Assembly (NCBI GenBank): GCA_905221605.1
Contig: CAJNDS010000163.1
Span: 62,001 to 126,000 of the forward strand
DNA length: 64,000 bases
Direction: 5' to 3'
DNA from: Symbiodinium natans
Taxonomy: Eukaryota; Sar; Dinophyceae; Suessiales; Symbiodiniaceae
Shown: piece after piece, positions 47,293 through 60,094 of the stretch
Numbering within the stretch: the first letter of the stretch is position 1
How the letters are laid out: every line of letters starts with the position of its first letter
Notes under the pieces: generated by a model
Told to the model about the DNA's origin: nothing
Database searches by the model: none
The model's input: only the letters and a program-made list of their open reading frames with translations
Position numbers and translations under genes: made by a program

Positions 47293-47310
47293 CCCCCCCC
47301 CCCCCCCCCC
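47293..47310 (+). repeat. Poly-C tract of 18
   Basis: Uninterrupted C run following cg. It could form quadruplex on the minus strand, and its length may be unreliable in the assembly. Confidence 0.9.
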
Positions 47311-48670
47311 GCACTTTCGTTTTGGAAACGGCCAAAACATGCAAGATCAAGTGACAAGAGTGTTGTAAAGCATTGTGCACGTTAATCTTCCGCAAAGTGC
47401 CAAACACAAGCAAACAAACATGAAAACACACATAGCGAGGCATGTACAGTCAAGTTTAGCGAGCGTGTTGTAGAGAATCATGCGCTGTAGCCATGAGCAG
47501 AACATGAAGAGAACTAAATGCAACACACAATCACAAGCAAGCACCATGCGGGACATCAAGATTCTAAACAAGTCAACGAACGTACGAAATCAAGTTAGAC
47601 AAGCAAGCTGTAGAGAATGACGTGCTTCAACTGGCCAGGACCTCAAAGGCCCGAGTTCAAGCATACGCAACCAGCAGAAGAGAATCAACAAAGAAAACAC
47701 AGCGAGCCATACAAAGTCTGTGATACTGCGACGAGCTCGGCGCGCCACTCAGGCCAGATGAGGCAGCGGCCGAGAAGGCCAGAGCACCCATCGGACTATG
47801 GACGGAGCACGCTGCAAAACACTGTTGGCTCTTCCCTGCACTTTACTGCGCTTCAGTGGTCTTCAGCGGTTTTCACCTGCTCTTCCGGGCTCCAGGCAGC
47901 CGCTGAAAGGAGAGGCACGCAACGCAGCAGTTTACGATCTAGCGCCTGTTACATCCTGTCACGCTGTCGCGCCGACTTTTGTGTCTGCGCGGCGGTCGCC
48001 ATGCAAGCAATGCTGTGTGCTGTGTTGGCATCTGCCCGACACCCTAGACGACAGGCCCGCTGCAAATGCAGGCAGGAAGCTGCATGCAGAGCTGTTTCCG
48101 TTTCTGTCTTTGCTTTTCCTTGAGTTTAGGAAGCTAGGCAGGTGTTGCCAAGGTTGCAGGGGGGATCAAACGGACCTGCATATAGAGATCCGGGCATGGC
48201 AAATATGTACCATACTGCACATTTGCAACAGAAATCGTGTGCATTCATTGAAGGCACCCTCCGATGAGTCTGCAAAGACATGGCTCGAAGGAGAGCGCAG
48301 GACAGGGCTACGAAAGGCTGAGAGGTAGGAGGCTTCGGGCTCTTAGGATCAGATATGATTTCGGGCCATGCCCAAAACGGCAAGCTCAGCTCCCGAACGG
48401 ACGGCAAGAGTACCAGGACGGACCCACGACACCAAAAGGAAACAATGACAAATCAAATCCAACTCAATAGCAATCCAAACGAGGTATTTCGCAGCAGGCG
48501 AGGCGGTGACGTTTCATTGGAGTGTAAAAAGGGTCCTTCAATTATCTCCAATAGCCAATAGCTTTCAAAAGCACGAATGAACTGGTAGGGTGGATGATGA
48601 AATTAAGGTTCCATAGCATGATTCACCAAGCTTCCTGGCAGGAAGGGAGGGTTGTCCGAGAGGCTTCCTG
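47311..48670. other. No gene recognised
   Basis: Long open frames in two phases at 47617-48328 give no protein-like pattern or splice context. Not annotated. Confidence 0.4.
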
Positions 48671-48674
48671 GCAG

Positions 48675-48850
48675 ACTTCCTCCCTATCCCGATGCAGACG
48701 ATCTCCATCGAGATGCTGCCGGCTCATGTGCAGACGTACAATCGGCAAGCCTGTCTGCGGTAAACAGCAGGGAGCGTTGGCCCAGGCTCCTGCCGAACCG
48801 AAGATGACGAAGATGCGGCCCCAAGCGGAGAGGCAGAAGATCCTTGCCCA
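48675..48850 (+). CDS. Possible exon pair of an unidentified protein
   Basis: An exon-like stretch at about 48675-48759 reads FLPIPMQTISIEMLPAHVQT and ends at a GGTAAAC donor. A second at 48790-48850 reads APAEPKMTKMRPQAERQKIL after an acceptor gttggcccag. The translations are plausible but short; no family. Confidence 0.3.
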
Positions 48851-50174
48851 GTGCTCCGGATACTCCCAGAATTCCCAGAAGAAAACACCCAAAAGCGTAC
48901 TCCTCTCTCGCCAGGACCGGCCTTGCCTTCCGCCAGGCCCCTCGAGCACTAAGCGAGCGCGCAAAGCGCACAAGTCCCCGTGTTTTTCCTCGGACGCGCA
49001 GCAATGAAAGAGAGTCCCCATGAGAGGACGACATGGGGATCCTTCACAACGGCGAGCAGCGGCGCGCGCCTCGTACCTTGTGCAGCGCTTTGCGTGTACA
49101 TTGACATGGCCTTTGTCACCATGGCTCGTTGGGCTGCGCCCCTCATTCCGCTGGGTAGACCCAAATATTCCGCCGAATCATATGATCGGACTGCGCTCTG
49201 CCGTCTCCTCACGATGCCCAAACCCAGCAAGAACTCCCACGAGGCTGAGGTCCAAAATGCTTGTGTTTCGTTCGGTTCGCCCTGAGCAACGTGAGGCTAC
49301 TGGAGCTGCTGCTTACGGAGGCCGGGGGCGCTAGTGGCGGTTGTGGTGGTTGTGGCGTCGTGCTGGCTGATGCCCTGCGATGGTTTTGCGGGCCCCCAAG
49401 GATAACCTCGGCGACCTCTCTACGCCCCTCGGAGGCTCTCGGAGGCCTGGGACTGTCACACACCCCCTCCCCCGCCCTCCCCCCACCCCGCCCCCTGCAC
49501 GATTCCCGTTGAGCAGCTAGCAGTAGGGCAATGGGAGGTGATTCAACAACATGTGTTTCAATCCATCTCATTGCCCAGCAGCCTTAGCAGGTGGCTCTCG
49601 CAGGGACCAGAAGCCGAGTCTCTTCCGGCGCCAACGGTGGCAGGCATGGCAGGTCCTTGATGTTCAATGCGACACAGACCTCCATGATCCTCCACGTGCA
49701 TTTCAATATGCTGTTCAGCTCCTGGAAGCAGGCTTCCGTGTGCATTGACATGGATTCACCTTGGGGTTGAACGACCCTCGAGATCTAGTTGCGACTGGTG
49801 GGCACTGGCGGCTCAATCGGAAGCCAAGCCAGCAAGTTACTCATCAGTGCATTGTTTCACCCTGGAGCAGGGCATTTGTCACCGGCGATTCTCGCTTTCT
49901 CTAAATCTCTGCGCAATTTCATGCATTGCGGAGTCTAGCCTTGAGGCAGCTCGCATCCCTTCGCATCATCATGCTGCTCCGCTTTGTGTGGCTCTGCGGT
50001 GCACATGAGCACTGAAAGACTATGGCGACTCTGGCACAAGGACTTGATGATTCTGACTTCAATGCACGCTGGAGCATCCCTAGCTGCCTCCACCTAGCTT
50101 CTTACCATGAAGGCCTGCGGGCATGCAGACGAAGTCCAGATGCATGGTAGCAGACAGACATTCTTCGGGCCAGC
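48851..50174. other. Largely unassigned; one possible exon at about 49648-49728
   Basis: After the acceptor catggcag, a + frame reads VLDVQCDTDLHDPPRAFQ and AVQLLEAGF. The remainder holds no recognisable gene. Confidence 0.3.
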
Positions 50175-53100
50175 ATGGGCCTCAAGCGTCCCGCTCAAGA
50201 TGTCGAAACAATCGACGTGCCAGAGATGGATGCAAAGAGCGCCGAAGCTGGGACCTTGACACTAAGCATCTTGGGTGCTGCGTTCGCATGCAGTTGCCCT
50301 CACTCTGCATTCCGAGGCGCCACCTGCCGTCGTCCAGCCCCGGCCGAAACCACGGCCGCAGAAGGAAGGGTCTGTTTCAGATTGCTTCAGACCCGCGCAG
50401 CAACGTAAGTTCAATCATGCTGAGTTTTCGTAGGGGCTGAGAGAAGTGCTCGAGCAGCCCGTTAGCTGAGCCAAAAACGAGAACGACCCCACTATCTGAT
50501 TGCCATGGATGATCATCATTGCGAATTTTCGCCCCTGCAATCGAGACGACATGATCTCGCTAGTGCGATTGAGGCGAGGAATCATGGTGACCGTGGGTGA
50601 TCGTTGATTTTCCCAAGAATTGTGTTTCGACTTGTTCATCCAGATGATTTCAGATGTGAGTGATGTGATCGTCGTTGCTTGGCCAGGACGAAGCTTTGCG
50701 GTGGAGGTTCTCACCTGCTGCCGAGGTGTGCTTGTAACCCTGGCCGACCCTGGCCTGATCAAGCGTTGGCAATGTGGGGTGCGACCAGGCAATCGACGAC
50801 TCCTGTTGCTTTGCGAGAGTCCAGCTTGGCACTTGGCAGCTTCTCTGGTGCCTTGGTGTCGTGTAGGCTGTAACGTACGCCATCTGCGGCCCAGAAACCA
50901 AGCGCAGACTGTCGCAAGCAGAGTACAAGGCGTGACAGCAAGCGACTGCATTCTCTCTGTCCATTGCTCACAGGGTTGATGGCTTGGTTCGCCAGTGCAA
51001 CCAGAAGAGACGTCAGGAGGAACGACCTGCAGCTGGTGCACGTTAGCATTCGTGGGCTGTGATGACGCGCTGCGCAGGACTGTTTCTGCCCTCAGCATGC
51101 GCTTGGCCGCTGGAGTCTAGGCTGCAGAGGTTAAGCAGCAACGCCTCACAGCTCGGAGCAAGAAGCCTTGAATCGCAGTCTGCAGGCCGAGCTTCGGAAG
51201 GGTGGATGGACCCATCCCCAAGGCTGGCAGGTTCTGTTGAAGGTCTTGTCGCCATCTTACGAAATTATGTCTTGTGCATCTTGCTTCTAGTCCGGCTAAC
51301 CATGACGATGAAGCCGTAAACCTGCTCCATAAGCTTCATGGCAGGCCCAGCTTCCCTCGCTGCTTGAGAAGGCAAGTGCCGGAGTATCCCAGACAAGTCC
51401 GTTTCGAGAGCACAGTCGCAATGTCCTGAGTGTTGGCATTCAGTTTAGTGCTTCGCAATCATCGACAGTCCATCCGATCCCTCCGAACGTGTGCCAGACA
51501 GATTATCAAAGCTAAAGGGCCTTGAGGGTCAGCGGTGTAACCCAAAGCAAAAGGCCTCAAGCGTGTGCCAGCCTCTGGTATGTGGTTCGGGGTCTGGAGG
51601 TTTCTGGAAGGCTTTGTCGATGTGTTGACAGGGACTGAGGCGGGAGTGTTTGGATCTCGAAAGTAGGGATCCCTGAGACGAGGCCGAATTTTCCCATGAA
51701 AACTCCATTGCCATAGCATCGTCGTTTGTGGGTCGAGACCGTATTATCAGGCTCTAAACGGCGAAGGGGAGTTCTCTGCAGCATGGTATGTACGTGGAGA
51801 CTACCTTGCTAGAATGCATATGGCATGTGTTCAGGCTTTCCGATGTATATAGATCAACATTTTTCTTGGGAGTGTAATAATAAAACCCAAAGCCTTCCGC
51901 AAAAAGAGAAGAATATCCACATGAATGGGTACCACAGTGTTGCAATATTGCAAGGTCCAGAGCATCCAGGCACCAGGACACGCAAACACCTCAATGCCAG
52001 AAACCGCACAACGAATCTGCACTCACTTCCTTTTGGACATTCACTCCATAGCTCCTTGATCGCTGGATCCCCGCCACAGCGACAAGAGGCTGCCGAATCA
52101 AGGGAGCAAGATCCCGAGGCCATCACGGCAGGATGAAAAGGGTGTGTAAGGGACTTGGTTCAACGCTGCTGACGTGTTTGCTGTTTGCCATCATGCTAGG
52201 ATGCCCCACTTGCCAAATATGTGAGTCTTGCACGCAGATACAAGCATTGCATGCGGGGACCCAAATGCGGCATGCCTTCATCGCCTCCGTTGTGTGACAG
52301 GCAGCTCTCAAAAGTGGCCGAAAAGTCCTCAGAAAGACTTGCCTGGAGGAATCGGCCAGAAATTCCTGCTCTGTTTGCCTGCAGATGGCACGGTAGAGCC
52401 CGTCAGTGAGGGTCACAGCATTCTTGCAGGCTTTGGGCCCCAAGCAGCTCTCTCGCCTCCCTGCCTGCTTTTTGAAGAACCTGCTTGAGCCTATGGCACC
52501 ATGGCAATAAAGCAGCGAAAGGCTCTAGCGCATGCCAGGAATGACTTCCCAGACAGTGGGGAGTTCGCAGGCGAAGCGTTCTCATGCAGTAGCCGCCATG
52601 GCCGAGACATTTTCAGAGGAACGTGCGAGAATCCTTGCATCTCACTTTCAGTCCAGGAGAAGGAGAAGTTGCTGAATGCTCCACAGGATCAGGTGCCAAG
52701 AAGGTTATGTTTGGTCAGGTTCCTGCATCCCGCTGATGCTCGCATGAGCGGCATGGGGTTGCAGGTGGTCGACTCAGTCCTCAAACAGCTGGAGGACGAT
52801 CTCTGGCCACCTGTCATCAAGCTAATCCAGCGGTTTTGACGGATGTTGGCTGTCCAAGTGTCTACTGCACGTCTGTATGTCGTATGTCATGTGCTGTGAT
52901 GTGTGGTGCTGTGCGAAGAGCTGAGGCAAGAAGTGCAGAGAGTAAAGCAGCTGGATGACAGCCAGGACGATGCTCATCGGATGTTGTAAAACTCATGCGT
53001 CTCGTTGGTTTTGTGGAGCATCGAGAATGTGCCTCCACGAGCCAATCAAATGTGGCCACAATCATGGGCATGCACAAATTCATGATCAACTATGCGCAGA

Positions 53101-55532
53101 GCATATTGCTCAGACCAAAGTTCGTAAAGATCGAAGCGCAGAAGACTGCCTTGTCAAGCTTTCAGGTCAGTTCAACAGCGACCTGCAGTAGTGCCTAATC
53201 TGTTTCGCACGCTAAAGATTGCCAGGGAGGCTGCTAGGCTGGGCCGCATCCGGTGCCATGGCTCAAAAGCCAAGGAGACTTGCCCTGCGCGTCAGACTCG
53301 GTGCATGGCCACCGATGTGGGGTGGTTCGTGGGTCATACGGTCATACAGTGGCAGCCTTTCAATTGTCTTCACGCGGCTGTCGAGAGCAGACACAGGTTT
53401 GCCTGGCATCATCCTCCTGCTTGGGGCCATGCCGCCAAGTGTCCCAGTGCTTCTGCGTTTCACCTTGGGAGCCCCTACGCACACGCACACGTTTCTATCT
53501 TGCAACATCGCAGAAACCCTCTTCAGTCATGTTGTCGGAGCCACATCAAGCACATACAGTCACGAAAGTTGGCACAAGCATGTGCAAGCAAGGCTGAGTT
53601 CGTATCTGCTTCAGTAGAACAAGCTGTGAAAAGCAGCGAGCTGCTGTACTGTATTGATTCTATCTGCTTGGGGGCAATATAGATCCTTTCCCAGGAATTT
53701 GAGATCTTCTGGGGGGTGTGGCATGGGAGATTTTCTTCGGGGGGTGGCATTGGACCCTGAATTTGCTGATTCCGAAACTGGGCTATGACGGTGAGGCCCG
53801 CTACGTAGTGTGGATGGGCCGTACTGTGGTTCTCCTTCAGCTTTAGTTTTCAGAAAACTACTCCATACCCCGGGCTACCTCTCCTTGGCCTCCGGCCTCC
53901 TTGAAGGCTTGAGCTCGCATTCTTGAGTTTGTCTACGAATTCTACGATGTTGTATGCTTCTTTTTTTTCAGAGCTGCTGACCCAGGCCGGGCTTGAGAGT
54001 TTCCTGGGCAGCCGCCGATGGGGAAGGCAGCGAGGCACACGGTCAAGCGCTTGGCGCTTGGGGCTTGTACGGTATCGCAGGGTTAAGGTGAGGGATCTTT
54101 CGGGCAGGACTTTTTGTTGACGTGGCAGCTTGTTATGGATATTTCGGACGAGTTTGTATCGGCGCTGGCCCGGCAGGCTTCGCCCGAGCGGCTGCACCAG
54201 ACACAGTTATTCAAGCTGAGCTCCAGCATGTCCCTGCCTTGTCTTTGCAGATATCGTAAGCAGGGCTGTCCAATCACCGTGTGGTCCTCATAAACTGTGT
54301 CAACAGTTCATCTGAGGTCCTTCCTGTTGGGCCTGCCTGCCCATTGCGATCCCCGACCATGGTGCCCCTTCCTCTACCCTCTCCCCCCACTTGCGTTGCC
54401 ACTTTTTTGGCAAAGGTACGTGGGAACTTTGAGACAGAGATGGCCAATGTCATGATCGTTGCTGCAAACAAAGCAGGCGAATTTGCCCATGAGCAGTCTA
54501 CGGTTCTGAGCAGTTTAGAGATCTGATGTTGGTGAGTAAGTCGAATGGGGGGTGTTGGATTTCAATGGCGGCAGTCGCCTTGCTGTCTGAGCGGCCGCAA
54601 CCGATCGGCTGAGTCTATGACCGAGTCTGTCATTGAGAGGGAGGCGAAACACTCAGAGCACACTCCAAGGTGACTTTGCCGCTCTTGCTCAGCAGGTTGC
54701 GACAGGCCATTCCGCCTTAACACGCCAACACGCTATTGGGAGGATGCTGCAGAGAAGTTGACGTGCTGCAGGAATCCGTCCTGACCCGCGACAACAAAGA
54801 AAAGTCGCTGAGCCAAGAGTCGGAGATGACTTCGATGCATCGTAGGCCGATTGCCTGCTTTGGACGGCCGCCAAGCTTCGACAGTGCTTAGGTGGGAAAA
54901 GACCTCAAGCTACAGGCCAACGTGGGGCAGAGCATGTCAAGCACGAGCTTTCGCGTGGTGCCTCGAAAGCAGGGAGAGCGGCTGAAGAAGCTCCTCGACA
55001 ATATGGAGGCATCGGCGGACTTCCAGGCAGCGTGGGTCTCTCCGGGCATGTCCGGTGGGCAATCCACCTTTTGGAGTGGGAGGTCCTCGAGGCCTACTTT
55101 GTCATGGAGCTGCAGGCCCAAAAAATGGGGGCCCCCAGCGCTCGCACTGCCCGAGCCTTTGCGTCTGGCACCTTTGCAACGCGTGGATCGACTCATTAAA
55201 AAGGCAGTTTGCATGTGCACATATGTGTACCGTTCCATGGTCTGATGCAAGCATCTCAGAATCGCTCCCAGAGATCATTCCCCGATTCTGTTCGTGAGGT
55301 TGAGAAGATGACGAGTTGGCAGGTGGACCGAGCGAAATTGCAGTGCCTCTCAGATACTCGAAACAAGGGCTCTGCCAAAACAATTGCTCCTCCGAGCTCC
55401 TCCTCCCCTCAGGGCGCGGGGATCCTCGCTGAAGCCGACGGGATGATGGTGCCGCCCCCGCCGCAAGGCCCACTGATCTCAGAGCATCATGTCCGAGCAT
55501 CCGAGAGGAATCCTCGGAGCTGGAAGAGCTAA
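50175..55532 (+). CDS. Coiled-coil protein(s) of unknown family, many small exons
   Basis: The first exon begins ATG 50175 (MGLKRPAQDVETIDVPEM), followed by a Pro-rich stretch (about 50310-50410). Later + strand exons have charged, helical translations: about 50980-51050 (VRQCNQKRRQEER), about 52078-52125 (RQEAAESREQDPEA), 52597-52655 (MAETFSEERARILASHFQ), 52660-52696, 52766-52833 (VVDSVLKQLEDDLWPP), 52919-52965 (ELRQEVQRVKQLDDSQ), 53040-53163 (MHKFMINYAQSILLRPKFVK), about 54136-54240 (MDISDEFVSALARQ), 54419-54520 (FETEMANVMIVAANKAGEFA), 54895-55035 (ERLKKLLDNMEASADFQ) and 55080-55185. The last, about 55245-55532, has SFPDSVREVEKMTSWQVDRA and a Pro/Ser-rich tail. They could be one long gene or two. 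No domain is recognised beyond coiled coil. Confidence 0.42.
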
Positions 55533-56290
55533 CTTCTTCCGTCGGAGGCGTAGATCCGGTGGCCTTGTCGAGGTCGTCGCCAGGTGGCTGCCTTACAGCT
55601 GAGATCTTGGCTTTGAGGGCTGTGCAGGCGCAGTCTCATATTCATGGAATGCTGGGGCCTGTCTCTGCCTCCAAACGAGCTGTGCACAGAGGGCTTCAAA
55701 CATCTGGTGTTCTTCTTCGTTCTTGCTTCGGAGGCCCTAGCATGGTGAGGCGCGGCACGGGAAAGACTCACTTCTCGCACGAAGATCTCACTATATCCCT
55801 CTGCACGTCGATTGTGACCTTGCTCGCCTATTCTCGCCTCGTCTCGCCTTCTCTTGAACCCTACATGTCCACCGTGTCCTCAGCGTACACTTCTCAGTCA
55901 GCCCCGAGCTCCAAGAGTACTGCCTTTCACAGCTGCGACCTCAGACACGCAGCTCATGGGATGCGGACGTGCTGCATGGTCCCTGTCTGCTGAGGAAGAA
56001 AGCTTCCAGGGAGTGCCAGGGACGGAGATGCTGGAGGCATTTGTCCGTTTGCCAGTCTTGAGGAGTCGGGCCGGATGACCTTGCCCTACCCGGCAACACA
56101 GTGTTACACATCTTCGTTCCGTGACGTGACGGGGGGCGTCCATAGCTTCAAGCACTCGAGCACTGAGCACTCTGAAGTTTAGGAGATGTGCTTGCTCCGT
56201 GTTCCGTCTGTGTTCCGTCTATGTCACAATGCGGCGCTCCTGTGTCAATGGCTCTGGGCACCAGCACCGCTCCGCCATGCTGCTCCTCTT
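55533..56290. other. No gene recognised
   Basis: A 144-residue + frame at 55559-55993 lacks protein-like composition and splice context. Nothing else seen. Confidence 0.4.
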
Positions 56291-56294
56291 CTCG

Positions 56295-57790
56295 CCGGAC
56301 AGGCAGAGTATACCAAGCTGGTGGAAGAGGCTCTGCGTATCTCTGAGTGCACTGAGCGCACATATGCAATGGCGTGGGGGTTTGACGGCGTGAGAGTTGA
56401 CCCCGTCTGACCAATGAAAACGCGCCTGACAGCATCGCGAGCTTGTGTCGTTCGGGGAGAAGTATGCGGAGTTCGACCAAGCAGGAAAGGAGGCCAGCGT
56501 GGCTCTTGTGGCATGTTCCGATTGTGGCTGTCTTCCTGTCAGTTCTACCTTGACCGCATGCTGGACATCACGTCAGAGTCCTAAGGTGGAAGTTTGATTT
56601 TGACGCCAGCATGAGCCTTGTTTTGTCAAGCACCCGCACCAGCGATCCCGGCACGAATAGTCTTGTCAGACTTAAACTTGCCAACAAGGTAACCAACTTT
56701 AGCGATGTTGTCAAGCCTAAGCACCCACCCAAAATCCAAAACCCTACGGCCATACTTCCTAGCTCACTATGGACAGTCAACCAACGTGCGTCAGTAGTTG
56801 GTCAGACATGGTTTAGGATACTTCTTGTCCTGCAGAGGGTACCGCAATGCAATGTGCCGAAGGTATTGTTTAATAGTTCCCATCTTGTATCGTGTCCTAC
56901 CATCGGCGTCATCGGTTGGTGTCAGCCATCAACTCGAAGATTCTCTCTGCCATTGTCTCAATTCAGAAGCAAGATCGCGACGTGAGCATCTGTACGTTAC
57001 TCGACGAAACGTCTCCTGACAGAACCACTGTGATGGATGATGATAAGGGGAACCCACTATTTGGGGTCTCTATTAGGGGCCCCTGATTATCGCAAGCCCC
57101 CCCCATGTCAGCATGTGAGCTGCGCAGACTGTGAAACCAAGGCAGCGGTGGTCCGAAGTCATGAGAGAAGCCAGGCCCGTGGCCTGCAAATGCCTGCGAG
57201 CTTCTCCAGCACATGCCCGGCACAAGCGCATCATGCGCGTTCACGTGCTTGTGTATCTGTGCGTAGCTGTGTATCTGTGTGAACCTCTGGCGAAGTTGTT
57301 TTTTGTGATGTTGCGACAATGACTTGCAGTCGGTTTTTGATCTGACTGCAACACATTGGGGAAGACTGTTCTTGCTTGAAGGTATTGCTTTCAGTGTTAC
57401 TGAAGGGCTTACGATATCAACCCTAGCCCTAAGCTTAGGCCCCAAGGTCTTCCCGTGACTGCCACCATGGCATGATGGCAAGAGACCCCTCACTGGCAAG
57501 AGCTCGGTACCCCAAAGCAGCCCAGCGCTGGAAACACACAAGGGTCGAGGCACGACCCAAGACAGGGTAGCCACGGCCTTTCATAGTCCACGTCATTCCC
57601 TTTGCTCTGTGTGAGGAAATTCGGCGTTGAGCCGGTTCGCGGCTTCGAGGCCTACTCGCAGGCACGGTGAAGATGCCGAGTTTGATGTGTGTGCGAGTCC
57701 GGGTGACGTTCGGGGCTTCCTTCGAAGCATTCAGGAGTACCTGAGCCAGTCGGGCCTCACTCCGAGGGGCTACCGGGATCTGGTCGGCGG
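56295..57790 (+). CDS. Possible multi-exon gene, unidentified
   Basis: Exon-like + strand segments: about 56303-56392 (EYTKLVEEALRISECTERTY), about 56432-56505 (HRELVSFGEKYAEFDQAGKE), about 56543-56582 (FYLDRMLDITSE) and about 57663-57775 (HGEDAEFDVCASPGDVRGFL, IQEYLSQSGLTPRG). Composition and neighbouring acceptors suggest coding. Whether they form one gene, or continue the coiled-coil gene to the left, is not known. Confidence 0.33.
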
Positions 57791-60094
57791 CTCATCTCAG
57801 AGAGGCGTGAGGCCTCATGTGATCTCGTATATCTCGTGTGGGGCTCTGTGTGGCGTTGGTCTTTGTTCGGTCTGCACGTGAGGTTGACACTGTACATGCA
57901 CATTTGAGACAAAAGGCCCGTTCGCTGGTCCGGCTCACGAGTCACAAGTTCCACACAAAAGTCACTGATGTAGATCTCTTGGACTCACAAAGCTGTCGCG
58001 GCCTCATGCGATGAACTTTTCTGCAGGCTAGTTGAGACCGTGCAGCTGAGCAAGACGTTCGGCGCAACTTTCTCGGTAGTTTGCAGGACGGCATGGTGGC
58101 AGGTGGCCTGGCCCGTGTACATACTCATGGATTCTGGGTGTGCCAACGGGGTCAATCTGCCCCTGTGTGTGCATCACATAAAAGAAGCTTAGCCCCTGCC
58201 TTTGCCCATGCTGATTCTCATATTCTTGCATGCTTGGTTTTCAGTTTCAGTGATGCGCCTCTCTTGCATTCTTGTCTGCAATCCTCTGCAGCCGTCGGCT
58301 GTGACATGCTGTGATACCTCCCACAGCATCGGCAGACGACCGCCCAAGCTCAAGGCTCGCGGGCTTGTTGAGACTCCTGTTCTGCAGCTCACCTTAGTAC
58401 TGCCCGGCCTTATTCCCGGCCTGACACACCAGCAATAAGGAACCGAATGGCTTCAGACTTGCAGCGGGCGTTTGCAGTGCCAGCAGAGGCTGGCCGACGT
58501 ACGATTGTGGCATATGGGCCCGCGTGAGAGTGTGAATGGCATGACATTGCCGCATGATGCAGTCTTGCACTGCAGGTGCTACCCACGAGCCGTAGACGCC
58601 CAAGACAGTCAGAGCCTTCTGAAGTTGTGACTCAGCCTGTCCTACAGGTCAAGTCGGTCAAGTGGCAAGACAAGGCTTGACAAACTTGAGGCCGAACGGT
58701 GCTCAGATCAGAGCTTTGATAGCCAAGTAAGTCACGGGGTTGTACCACCACCTGTCGGATACGATTGATGGCTTGTGCTTGTGTGTTATTCGCCTGCAAG
58801 CTATTGCAAGCTACCCTCGTTGATGAGGCGCATACAAGCCGCAGCGTCTGCAGCGTCTGCTGAGGTGCAATCACAAAGTGTGTTGGTCTGTTGTGTCCGT
58901 GCGCTGCTGGGAACGGAGGGAGTTTCGAGCGGACGGATTCCAGAATCTCTCGCGCGGTTAAGGTTAGGATTCCTGAGGTCTTTAACGATCGAAAGGGACC
59001 TCCATGGTTTCTTGTTGGATGTATGGGACTTTGCGTTCGTTCTTGCAGGGGCCAAGTGCTTGGCTCACGGGACTCGGTGCTGGCGCTGCTGCAGTGACTG
59101 GGACAGAATTGAATGTGGCAAATGAATAGTAAATTGTAAATGGTTGCTTTCCTCAGACCCATTTGTCAACAAGAAGGAATCTCGTTCAAATTGGAAGGTA
59201 TGGTGGGAGGCTCTGGGTGGTGTGCAGAAATCTGTAGTGTAGCGGGAGTGGCTTGGTGTCGTTGAGCTGTCGCTTCCACTATGCTCCTCGCTCCATGCAC
59301 CATATGCATCCCACATGAACAGTTGCCACGCTGCAAGGTTCTTCTTGCCCGAAGACACAGGACCCGCTGTGACCCGGTATTGCTTGCTGATCTGTTGCGA
59401 TGGAGTCTGAGAGGCCGGTGTTGAGCGCGTTTGAGGCAAACAAGCAAACAACAGTTATGGAATTGCCATGAATTGCCCCCACCGTGCTGCCCCCATCCCC
59501 TTTAGCCATTTGTGGAAGAACGGCGGTCGCACTGCCCTGCAGTGACCTGGGTGCAAAACCGTGCGGTCTCGTTCCGCATAGCGAACCTCAGACCCTTGCT
59601 GGCTATACTGGTGCGAGACCTCTGGCCACAGGGGTCTCTCACCTGCTGCACTCAATCTGGTAACCTCCCACGTCCCGCGCGCCACGTTGCATGGCATTGA
59701 TTCGTGCCCATGTTTTTGTTTGAAGTCGGGAACAAGCTACTGGTAGTCACCCAACATCTTTGATCATATTCAAACGACACTTCTTCATCCTGTGCAGAGT
59801 AGCTGGGAATGCAGAGCCTGTCAGCTTGGGTTTAACAAAAGACCTCTTTCAGCAGCGTTAAACACTGTTGCGCAGGGACGTACCATGGTAATCCTTAATC
59901 TCCAAACTCCATGAAGGGCCGTATGCTCCAATTGTTCCAGCACTGACCGGCATGAGATCAAGACATAAATTGGCTCGTTCGTTCCCTTCCACCCAACTCT
60001 GCCGGCAAAGCATCGATGGGTTTAAGGGACAGAGTACCTCGCCGCCGACAAAAAAACAGTGCCTCGACATATTCCTGCCTGGCACAGATTTCTG
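57791..60094. other. No gene recognised
   Basis: Open frames on both strands (for example 58632-59162 minus) show no family resemblance. Treated as intergenic before the chaperonin gene. Confidence 0.45.

Noticed and set aside
47617-48328. Two overlapping long + frames (168 and 176 residues)
   Set aside because: No domain, no splice context and low-quality composition in both phases.
50415-51098. 227-residue minus-strand open frame
   Set aside because: Codon use and composition are not protein-like, while short + strand segments in the same place look coding.
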